From contig NZ_LN555523.1 in NCBI RefSeq assembly GCF_900015215.1, positions 2,112,381-2,176,380 of the forward strand: a stretch of 64,000 bases of DNA, read 5' to 3'. Below, in pieces: positions 28,631-35,609 of the stretch. This DNA comes from Romboutsia ilealis. GTDB lineage: Bacteria; Bacillota; Clostridia; Peptostreptococcales; Peptostreptococcaceae. The position numbers were made by a program, and so were the translations under genes. The notes beneath the pieces are model-generated. The model ran no database searches. It was not told where the DNA came from and saw only the letters and a program-made list of their open reading frames with translations. How positions within the stretch are numbered: position 1 is the stretch's first letter; the number at the start of each line of letters is the position of its first letter.

Positions 28631-28751
28631 TCTATTATGCTGGTTATTTTACTAAACATATTGAAATTACTATATAAAGTTTTTGAACTATAAAAGTATA
28701 GTTTAATAGACTTTAGTATTTTCAATAATCATGTTTAACTAGCACAACGAG
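28631..28751. mobile_element. MITE-like element, copy A (121 bp)
   Basis: Non-coding, imperfectly palindromic unit bounded by 16-base terminal inverted repeats (about 10 of 16 matching, mismatches mostly transitions; inner end GCTRGTTA) and flanked by the 9-base direct repeat TTATTTTAA at 28622 and 28752. Internal TTACTATATAAAG and TAGCACAA-GAGTTA are shared with a second copy at 54744. It has no transposase gene. Confidence 0.65.
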
Positions 28752-28780
28752 TTATTTTAATAATATCAATATGTAATAAA

Positions 28781-30205
28781 TTACATGTAATGTATAGTAA
28801 AAGTAAATTTAGAACCTCTTCCAATTTCTGATTCAATATAAATGTTCTCATTTAGATGCTTAATTATTTCATATGCAATAGATAAACCTATCCCCGTTCC
28901 ATTTGAATTATGAGATTTATCTGCTTTGTAAAATCTATCAAAGATAAAAGGTATATCTTCTTTATCTATTCCTATTCCAGAATCTATAACACTAATTTCT
29001 AAATATTCAGTTTTACTAGAAACCTCTAAACACACTACTCCTCCTGAGGCTGTAAATTTAAATGCATTATCTAAGAGGATTATAAGTATTTGAACTATTC
29101 TATTATAATTAGTATATATACTTGGTATATTATCTAAATTTTTAGGGGTTATAAAATCAATATCTAAATCATCTGCCATAATTTCAAATTTTTCAATAAC
29201 TTCATTTATAATATCGTTTACACTTACATATGACTTTTCAAAAGCTATGTTACCAGATTGAAGCCTAGATAATTCCAACATATCCTTAATTAGAACCTCT
29301 AACCTTATCGATTCTCTAAGAATCATACTATAATATTTATTCTTATCTATACTATCCTTAAGTTCATCATCATTAAGTATTTCAGCTATAGCCCTTATCG
29401 ATGTTACAGGAGTCTTTAACTCATGAGATACATTTGCAACATAATCTTTTCTCATTTGATCTAGCATTTTTGATTCTTCTTCACTCTTTTCTAAGTTATC
29501 TGCTAAATAATTAAATTTTCTAACTAACTCCCCAATAACATTGTTTTGATTAGCTTCTACCCTAATAGAAAAATCTCCCTTAGACATTAATATTGTTGCA
29601 TCTGTCATATCTTCTATTGGCTTAAATTCTCTTTTTATAAAAATATAAATAGATACTATAATAGATATTAATACTAAAGTCATACTTATTATAATAACTA
29701 TGTAAAATACTATTAACCAATTGGTAACGTCGCTTGTTGATTTTATTATAAATATTGCTCTGACTACATCATTATCTTCATTGATAGGCTCACCAATTAA
29801 CATACAATCGCCCTTAATTCCATATAACTTAATCACATCTTTTATTGAACTTCCGCCTAAAACTGTTTCTATATACGGATCTAATACTTTTGATATTTTT
29901 TCATCAGAAATATAGTTATCTTCATATTTAAAATTATTAAATTTATATGTAGCTTTTTCTTGGCTATCATAAACTCTTATAATCAAATCATTACCTAATC
30001 TTCGCTGTATATTTTTAAATAAAAGATTATCGTCTTTTTCATAATTAGATACAGCGTGCTTAACCTTATATTGGATATCATTTAAGTTAATTTTCAAAAA
30101 ATATACCTTTATAATTATGCTACAAAATAATACAATAGTTAATACAGTAACCATACTAGCCCTAATTATTATTCTAAATAATTTCTTAAATAGTTCTTTA
30201 TTCAT
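28781..30205 (-). CDS. Sensor histidine kinase
   Basis: Membrane sensor kinase of 474 residues. One helix near 15-37, an extracytoplasmic region of about 125 residues, a second helix near 165-190, HAMP domain (FKPIEDMTDATILMSKGDF), then HisKA with NVSHELKTPVTSIRAIAEIL and HATPase_c with N, G1 (DSGIGIDKEDIPFIFDRFY) and G2 (GTGIGLSIAYEI) boxes. It resembles PhoR/WalK-type kinases. It starts on TAATG overlapping the regulator stop, so the two are translationally coupled. The signal is unknown; a cobalamin riboswitch and terminators lie upstream of the pair. Confidence 0.93.
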   Translation of the reverse strand: MNKELFKKLFRIIIRASMVTVLTIVLFCSIIIKVYFLKINLNDIQYKVKHAVSNYEKDDNLLFKNIQRRLGNDLIIRVYDSQEKATYKFNNFKYEDNYISDEKISKVLDPYIETVLGGSSIKDVIKLYGIKGDCMLIGEPINEDNDVVRAIFIIKSTSDVTNWLIVFYIVIIISMTLVLISIIVSIYIFIKREFKPIEDMTDATILMSKGDFSIRVEANQNNVIGELVRKFNYLADNLEKSEEESKMLDQMRKDYVANVSHELKTPVTSIRAIAEILNDDELKDSIDKNKYYSMILRESIRLEVLIKDMLELSRLQSGNIAFEKSYVSVNDIINEVIEKFEIMADDLDIDFITPKNLDNIPSIYTNYNRIVQILIILLDNAFKFTASGGVVCLEVSSKTEYLEISVIDSGIGIDKEDIPFIFDRFYKADKSHNSNGTGIGLSIAYEIIKHLNENIYIESEIGRGSKFTFTIHYM

Positions 30206-30888
30206 TAAGATACCTCAAATTTATATCCAACACCATATACTGACTTAATTCCCCAATTTAAATTATCCATATCAATTTTTTTCCTAAGCCTTTTAATCTG
30301 AGTATCAACTACTCTAGTATCGCCAAAGTAATCATATCCCCATACTTCAGACAATATATACTCTCTTGATAAAGTAGTTCCTTTATTCAATGCAAGTGTA
30401 TAGAGTATCTTAATTTCTTTAGGCGTAATATTTAATATTTCATTATTTATATATACCTCATGATTATCTAAGTTTATTCTAAGATTATCATAATTCAAAA
30501 TATTTTTAGGCTTATATATATTTGATGAATGTATACGTCTAAGTACAGTTTTCACACGTGTAACTACTTCTCTTGGTGAGAATGGTTTGCTTATATAATC
30601 ATCCGCTCCTATTTCAAGACCTATTATCTTGTCTACAGTTTCTCCTTTCGCTGTAAGCATAATAATAGGAACATTACTATTTTTTCTAATCTCTTTACAT
30701 ACATCTGTGCCAAGCATCTTAGGCATCATTAAATCTAGTAATACTAAATCGATATCCAAAGTCTTAACTTTTTCTAGGGCATCTAACCCATCAAAAGCAG
30801 ATACATACTCCATACCTTCTAACTTTAAATATTCACCTATAGTTTCATGTACTGATTCTTGGTCATCACATATTAAAATTTTTTTCAT
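30205..30888 (-). CDS. OmpR/PhoB-family response regulator
   Basis: Two-domain regulator of about 227 residues. The receiver has DD near the start (ICDDQESV), phosphoacceptor Asp in LDLVLLDLMMPKMLG, Thr in MLTAKGE and Lys in ISKPFSPRE. The C-terminal winged helix ends in DTRVVDTQIKRLRKKID and VYGVGYKFE. The ATG at 30888 is chosen with GGGAGAGG upstream; a GTG at 30909 overlaps that site. Its gene begins downstream of two hairpins and a B12 riboswitch; whether the riboswitch controls it is open. Confidence 0.93.
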   Translation of the reverse strand: MKKILICDDQESVHETIGEYLKLEGMEYVSAFDGLDALEKVKTLDIDLVLLDLMMPKMLGTDVCKEIRKNSNVPIIMLTAKGETVDKIIGLEIGADDYISKPFSPREVVTRVKTVLRRIHSSNIYKPKNILNYDNLRINLDNHEVYINNEILNITPKEIKILYTLALNKGTTLSREYILSEVWGYDYFGDTRVVDTQIKRLRKKIDMDNLNWGIKSVYGVGYKFEVS

Positions 30889-30932
30889 TAATTTAATACC
30901 TCTCCCCACTATTTAATTAAAAATAAAAGTAA

Positions 30933-30966
30933 AAAAATGCTTTAGTATTGCAGCTAAAGCATTTTT
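30933..30966 (-). terminator. Terminator upstream of the response-regulator gene
   Basis: Thirteen-base perfect stem AAAAATGCTTTAG/CTAAAGCATTTTT followed on the minus strand by TTTTACTTTTATTTTT. It would stop transcripts arriving from the riboswitch side before the two-component genes. Confidence 0.8.
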
Positions 30967-31015
30967 AAGGATAAGTTTTATTTATTTAAAGAAATTTGCT
31001 TAAAGTCATAATTAA

Positions 31016-31040
31016 AAGCCCATCAAGATATGATGAGCTT
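31016..31040 (-). terminator. Weak terminator downstream of the cobalamin riboswitch
   Basis: AAGCTCATCA pairs with TGATGGGCTT (one G:U) and is followed by TTAATT. Position about 75 bases after the B12 box suits a riboswitch expression platform or the end of a short transcript. Confidence 0.5.
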
Positions 31041-31117
31041 ATATAAACATATATAATAATACAACTTTACTATATATTAATAAATAAGAACCTTCCCCAT
31101 CCCGAAGAATTTCTATA

Positions 31118-31276
31118 TACTATAGGCAGATATCCTGGCTTAGCTTCATCCTACTAGTTTCCCTTCCCATGAATATTCACAGTGGTTTGAAACGTTCGTC
31201 CACCTTACAGTAGCGGGTGCTGCAAAGGACTTTAACCTTTTTCCCTTTTAACTCAACTTGTGAGCACCTATAATAT
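31118..31276 (-). promoter_or_regulatory. Cobalamin (B12) riboswitch, minus strand
   Basis: Read on the minus strand the aptamer shows the conserved core AGGGAAAAAGGTTAAAGTCC, then GCAGCACCCGCTACTGTAAGG, and the B12 box AGCCAGGATATCTGCCT at the 3' end. Paired outer bases GGTGC/GCACC are visible. It has its own promoter. Downstream lie only two hairpins and then a two-component system; it does not precede the FecBCD-type importer, which lies upstream of it. The rest of 31041-31117 and 31336-31435 shows no gene. Confidence 0.9.
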
Positions 31277-31297
31277 TTCTTTAGTTGTCATACTATA

Positions 31298-31326
31298 ATA
31301 GTATACTATATTATCTATAATATCAA
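31298..31326 (-). promoter_or_regulatory. Promoter of the cobalamin riboswitch transcript
   Basis: TTGATA and TACTAT on the minus strand with a 17-base spacer; the start would fall about 15 bases before the aptamer. Confidence 0.6.
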
Positions 31327-31435
31327 TAAGTTATTTTATTTTCTTGATTTCCAAATAACCTTATGTACTCCCTATCCTCTAGCTATCAGAAATTATATCA
31401 TTTATTTTACAAAAAAGATTATCAATCATCTAACC

Positions 31436-32299
31436 TTAATATGAGCATTTATTATTATAATGATAATGCGTATGTTTTCCAGTAAATCCATCTTCATGTA
31501 TATGGTCATGACCCACACCATTTATATGTTCATGACTATGCATAAATGAAACTTGTAATTTATTATTTATAGGATTTATACCTACATATGCATTTACACC
31601 AAATATTTCTTTTAACATTTCAGATGTTATTACATCTTCAACTTTTCCAAAATCTTTTATTTGACCATTTTTCATAATTATTAAATAATCACAATACATA
31701 GATGCTATATTCATATCATGTATAGCTGATAGAGTTGTTATATTGAGGCTTTTAATAAGATCCATAAGCTGTATTTGGTAACCTATATCTAAATGATTTG
31801 TAGGTTCATCTAATATTAAAAAATCTGTATTTTGAACTAAAGCCCTTGCAATCAATGTTCTTTGTTTCTCTCCTCCAGATAAGTTAGAAAAATTTCTATT
31901 GCTATAGTTATTTAATCCTACTTTCTCTAACATATCTTTAACCATCTGAAGATCACTCTTAGAATAATCTTCAAAAATAGATTTATATGGATAACGTCCC
32001 ATTTTTACTATTTGTTCTACAGTAAAATCAAATTGTGAATTACTTTCTTGAGCAAGTACTGCTATTTCTTTTGCACAATCTTTATCTTTCATCTTAGCTA
32101 AATCTTTATTGTCCAAAGTTATACTTCCACTAGATGGTTTATATAGTCTGTATATATTTTTTAATAAAGTAGACTTCCCACAACCATTTGGGCCTATAAT
32201 TCCTACAAAGCTTCCTCTTGGAACTTCAAAAGATATATCTTTCAGTATTTCTTTTTTATCTATAGTAAATTTTAAATTTTCAACCTTTACTTTAATCAT
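31436..32299 (-). CDS. FecE/BtuD-type ABC importer ATPase with His-rich C-terminal tail
   Basis: ATPase subunit of a type II (iron-siderophore/B12/metal) importer. Walker A GPNGCGKST, signature LSGGEKQR, Walker B FLILDEPTNHLD and switch His in SAIHDMNI are all present within residues 35-200. The last 33 residues are unusual: about nine histidines in motifs such as HSHEH, HDHIHED and HTHYHY, followed by a Cys. This looks like a metal-binding tail and suggests Ni, Co or Zn rather than a siderophore as cargo or regulator. The start overlaps the permease stop (TAATG). His-rich tails are common in nickel-related proteins. Confidence 0.9.
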   Translation of the reverse strand: MIKVKVENLKFTIDKKEILKDISFEVPRGSFVGIIGPNGCGKSTLLKNIYRLYKPSSGSITLDNKDLAKMKDKDCAKEIAVLAQESNSQFDFTVEQIVKMGRYPYKSIFEDYSKSDLQMVKDMLEKVGLNNYSNRNFSNLSGGEKQRTLIARALVQNTDFLILDEPTNHLDIGYQIQLMDLIKSLNITTLSAIHDMNIASMYCDYLIIMKNGQIKDFGKVEDVITSEMLKEIFGVNAYVGINPINNKLQVSFMHSHEHINGVGHDHIHEDGFTGKHTHYHYNNKCSY

Positions 32300-33381
32300 T
32301 AATCATTTCCTCCAAATGAGTAATTTTTATTAGAAATTAAATATAAAAAGAATGGTCCACCAACTAATGATGTTATTATTCCTATAGGAATTTCTATTGG
32401 AGGAAAAATCCATCTAGCAACAACATCTGATAATATTAAAAATATTGATCCTACTAATGATGAAAGTATTATTAACTTCTTATGGTCACTTCCTGCTATA
32501 GTTCTACATACATGTGGGACGACAAGACCTATAAACCCTATAGCTCCAGTTATAGCAACCAATGTTGATGTAAGTAGAGTTGCTAAAATTAATATAACTG
32601 ATTTTACTAATTTAACATTTATGCCAAGTATTACTGCACTATCATCTCCTAAAAGAAGAATATCTAATGACTTAGACATTATAAATGATACTATAATAAC
32701 AAAAACTAAGGCTATAAATGGAATCAATAAAATATCCCACTTAGCACCACCTAAACTTCCTATAGTCCAAAATAATGCATTTTTTGCTTGGTTAGAATTT
32801 TTCGCTGAGTATATAAGAAGATTTGTTAATGCACTAAATATAGTTGATATTGCCATCCCAGACAAAACTAATCTGGTAGTAGATGTTATTCTTCCCATTT
32901 GCGTACCTATTACAAAAACTAAAACACCAGATATAATTGATCCAATAAATGCTCCACCTGTGATACTCGTTATTCCAATAGATGACATTCCTCCAAGAAT
33001 AATAATAGCTACTGCACCACAAGATGCTCCAGAGGATATTCCAAGTATATATGGCTCTGCTATTGGATTTTTAGTAACGCATTGCATAAGTACTCCACAA
33101 AGAGCAAGACCTGCACCACATATTGCTCCTAGTAATACTCTTGGTAGCCTAATTTCCCATATTATATTATCAAACATTATATTCCAAGTTGAATCAAATA
33201 TATTTTGATTTAAAAGTTTATTTATTAATACTTTATAAACTACTCCAGGTTCTATATATGTACTACCTATAGCTATTGCGCCTATTATAGTTGCTATTAA
33301 TACTATAGTTAAAAATATAGTCCAAAACGAGAACCCTCTCTTATATGAAAAACTTCTCGTTTCTTGTGAATTTATATCCAC
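32299..33381 (-). CDS. FecCD-family ABC importer permease
   Basis: Membrane subunit of about 360 residues with roughly ten helices. FecCD hallmarks are RLPRVLLGAICGAGLALCGVLMQ, NPIAEPYILGISSGA and GFIGLVVPHVCR. The start is GTG overlapping the binding-protein stop codon (TAGTG), and its stop overlaps the ATPase start, so the three genes are tightly coupled. The substrate is either a metal chelate or a corrinoid. Confidence 0.93.
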   Translation of the reverse strand: MDINSQETRSFSYKRGFSFWTIFLTIVLIATIIGAIAIGSTYIEPGVVYKVLINKLLNQNIFDSTWNIMFDNIIWEIRLPRVLLGAICGAGLALCGVLMQCVTKNPIAEPYILGISSGASCGAVAIIILGGMSSIGITSITGGAFIGSIISGVLVFVIGTQMGRITSTTRLVLSGMAISTIFSALTNLLIYSAKNSNQAKNALFWTIGSLGGAKWDILLIPFIALVFVIIVSFIMSKSLDILLLGDDSAVILGINVKLVKSVILILATLLTSTLVAITGAIGFIGLVVPHVCRTIAGSDHKKLIILSSLVGSIFLILSDVVARWIFPPIEIPIGIITSLVGGPFFLYLISNKNYSFGGND

Positions 33382-34406
33382 TAGTTATTTTCTCCGTAGA
33401 AATATCCGTACATTTTTTCTATAACCATAGGATTTCTAATTCCTGGAGATAAATCAGCTAATCCTACAACATATATTTTATCATTTTTTATTGCATCAAT
33501 ATCTTTTAGTGCTGGATGACTTTTTAAAAATTCAATCTTTTTTTCAACAGGAGACCCTGCTAAATAGTCTGTCACAATTATAACTTCTGGATTTTCAGCT
33601 ACTACACTTTCCCATGTAGCATTTATATATGGTTGACTTTCTTCACCAAATATATTTTTTCCTCCTGCAAGTTCTATTAAGTTATTTGCCAAACCTGATC
33701 CAACTGCCATAGCTTTATCTTCACCAGAATCATATACCATAACTCTTACCTTGTCTTCCTCTTTTACTTCACCAAGTTTATCTGTTATTTTTTTTATATC
33801 ACTTTTCATTTTATTTATTACTTCAGTTGCTTGATCCTCTACATCAAATATTTTTCCTAACAATTCAAAATCTTCATATACTGTTTCAACTGTAGCATCT
33901 GGAGAATATGACTTGGCTAAGAAAGGCGTTATATCTTTTTCTATAAGTTCATCTGGGCTACCTGTTGTTTGATCTGATATAGACATATCCCATCCACTGA
34001 CAAAATCAGCCCCAGTTGCTATAAAAGCTTCTTTGGATATAGAATGACCTTCACTTATTTCTAACTCAGGTATTTTATTGTATGCTTCTTCAAACTCGGG
34101 AAGTATTGGATTATCTAAAAGAGCTGTTCCAACCATTTTATCTCCTAAATCAAGAGTTAATAACATTTCTGTCATAAATTGAGATAATGTAACTGCCTTT
34201 TCTCTTGGTTTTTCAACTTTTACATCATATTCTTTCGCTCCATCTGAATATGTAAATTCTACTGGCGTAAAATTAGTTTCTTCTATCTTAGTTTCTGATA
34301 CTTTATCTTTATTATCACTACTTGATGAACACCCAACAATACTTATGGTTAATCCTACTATTGATAGTACTACTAAAAATCTCTTTAAACTATAACTTTT
34401 TATCAT
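33381..34406 (-). CDS. Substrate-binding lipoprotein of a FecBCD-type importer
   Basis: A 341-residue solute receptor of the FecB/BtuF type. The signal peptide ends with the lipobox SIVGC, giving lipid anchoring at Cys about 26. Two lobes follow, linked by a long helix (about 190-215). GTALLDNPILPEFEEAY and SGWDMSISD are substrate-contact candidates. GGGGGAG precedes the ATG. It follows a terminator after the His-rich protein gene, so the importer has its own transcript or depends on readthrough. Specificity cannot be read; the genomic link to CODH/ACS favours nickel, cobalt or a corrinoid. Confidence 0.88.
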   Translation of the reverse strand: MIKSYSLKRFLVVLSIVGLTISIVGCSSSSDNKDKVSETKIEETNFTPVEFTYSDGAKEYDVKVEKPREKAVTLSQFMTEMLLTLDLGDKMVGTALLDNPILPEFEEAYNKIPELEISEGHSISKEAFIATGADFVSGWDMSISDQTTGSPDELIEKDITPFLAKSYSPDATVETVYEDFELLGKIFDVEDQATEVINKMKSDIKKITDKLGEVKEEDKVRVMVYDSGEDKAMAVGSGLANNLIELAGGKNIFGEESQPYINATWESVVAENPEVIIVTDYLAGSPVEKKIEFLKSHPALKDIDAIKNDKIYVVGLADLSPGIRNPMVIEKMYGYFYGENN

Positions 34407-34454
34407 TTATATACTCCCCCTTTGTTAAATATTATATATAAAACATATTAAAAA

Positions 34455-34488
34455 ACCATGAAGGATATTAATATTTTACCTTCATGGT
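34455..34488 (-). terminator. Terminator between the His-rich protein gene and the importer
   Basis: Ten-base stem ACCATGAAGG/CCTTCATGGT with T6 on the minus strand. Confidence 0.85.
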
Positions 34489-34498
34489 ATAAGTTCTT

Positions 34499-34795
34499 CT
34501 ACATATGTTTTTTAGCTTCGATTAACATTTCATTGGCTTTTTGAAAATATTCAATAGCCTTTTCAATATTATTTGCTGTTTCATCTTTTCCCATATTTCT
34601 AGCTTTATATACCCATTCTCTAAATCCTTCTTCATGTGATTCATTGTGATTTACCCAATGAACTAGAAGAATTTTTAAAAGTTTTTCATCTTTATTTTCT
34701 ATAGCATCACCATGAGAATGATTATTTTCATGTATATGGTCATAATCTTGGTCATGTCCATGATGATATCTTACTCTTTGTTTTCCAGATATCAT
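34499..34795 (-). CDS. Small histidine-rich protein, probable metal binding
   Basis: A 98-residue protein whose first 30 residues hold HHGHD, DHIHE and HSHG clusters (seven His, several Asp/Glu), followed by a helical region with VHWVNHNESHEEGFREW. No signal peptide or membrane segment. Similar proteins near CODH and FecBCD genes may buffer nickel; the family is not one I can name with certainty. Its start is preceded by AGGGGGATAA, the exact complement of a 10-base part of the twin sRNA hairpins. It is the last gene of the CooT-DUF3842 transcript. Confidence 0.75.
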   Translation of the reverse strand: MISGKQRVRYHHGHDQDYDHIHENNHSHGDAIENKDEKLLKILLVHWVNHNESHEEGFREWVYKARNMGKDETANNIEKAIEYFQKANEMLIEAKKHM

Positions 34796-34811
34796 TTATT
34801 TATCCCCCTAT

Positions 34812-35228
34812 TTATTTTATATTAAATTCATTTTTTATTAATTTTATTGAATCTTTAATAAGTAATGCTAATGGTTTATTCTCTAGTCCTACTAACTCTA
34901 TATTCTCTGGAATAATTGGTAAAAGTATTTTTAAAGCCTCAGATTCAATAACAGCTTCACTAACTTTACTCGTTACTTCCCCCATCATCGAATTTGGCAT
35001 CGTTACGGAAACTGGTGCAACTATTATATTAGCCTTTTTTACTGATGTTATAATAGCATTCTCTCCTGTTGCTCCTTTATTTGCATGAGCTTTCATCATA
35101 GCGCTAGTTGCAATAGAATTTGTTCCAAGTGCATATATATCTATATATGTAGGTAGTTCTTCTCTAAGATTAGATACTATTTGAGCACCTATTCCTCCAC
35201 CCATACCATCTATAACTGCTATTACCAT
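34812..35228 (-). CDS. DUF3842 family protein
   Basis: A 138-residue cytoplasmic protein beginning VIAVIDGMGGGIGAQIV, a Gly-rich nucleotide-binding-like loop seen in DUF3842 proteins. LGTNSIATSAMMKAHANKGATGENAI and MPNSMMGEVTSKV are further conserved stretches. Its biochemical role is unknown. It lies between the CooT-like gene (14-base gap) and the His-rich gene (16-base gap), so a function in metal cofactor handling is a contextual guess. Confidence 0.8.
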   Translation of the reverse strand: MVIAVIDGMGGGIGAQIVSNLREELPTYIDIYALGTNSIATSAMMKAHANKGATGENAIITSVKKANIIVAPVSVTMPNSMMGEVTSKVSEAVIESEALKILLPIIPENIELVGLENKPLALLIKDSIKLIKNEFNIK

Positions 35229-35242
35229 ATATCTATCCCCTA

Positions 35243-35437
35243 TTATCTTTTATTTTCCTTTATTATTATCTTATGATCCATTAGTCTTATTTCTTTTATT
35301 TCGCCATCTATTATTTTTTGTTCTCCTAATAAATCTGTTAAATATACCTTTCCTTCAAATGGATCTACGCTAACAACATTATCCATTATTCTCTCCATTC
35401 CATCTTCTTTTAAAATATAAGCAGCAGATTCACACAT
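35243..35437 (-). CDS. cooT: CooT-like nickel-binding protein
   Basis: A 64-residue protein starting MCESAAYI. CooT of Rhodospirillum rubrum binds one Ni(II) per dimer through Cys2 and supports CO dehydrogenase maturation; that Cys2 is present here. The rest (VSVDPFEGKVYLTDLLGEQKIIDGEIKEIRLMDHKIII) forms a beta-rich small fold typical of the family. AAGGGGGAAA precedes the ATG. It heads a short operon beside RACo and the CODH/ACS genes. Confidence 0.8.
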   Translation of the reverse strand: MCESAAYILKEDGMERIMDNVVSVDPFEGKVYLTDLLGEQKIIDGEIKEIRLMDHKIIIKENKR

Positions 35438-35466
35438 ATTATTTCCCCCTTTAGATTATACTAAAA

Positions 35467-35505
35467 AAGGTTTCTTCAGGTATTTCAATACACCAAAGAA
35501 ACCTT
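35467..35505 (-). terminator. Terminator/attenuator between RACo and cooT genes
   Basis: AAGGTTTCTT pairs with AAGAAACCTT with an inner GTATT/AATAC stem and T6 on the minus strand. Only 30 bases remain before the cooT ribosome site, which leaves little room for a full promoter, so partial readthrough is possible. Confidence 0.8.
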
Positions 35506-35609
35506 CATGATTTCGCTTTTTATTATTTATTTATACTTTGAGTATAGCAGTGTAATTTATAAAAAGTCAACTAAATTTAACTACTTATAATAATCTTATT
35601 TTTAATATT

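Noticed and set aside
35443-35460. TATAAT just before cooT as a promoter
   Set aside because: The transcript would begin within the ribosome site and the -35 region would be inside the terminator stem.
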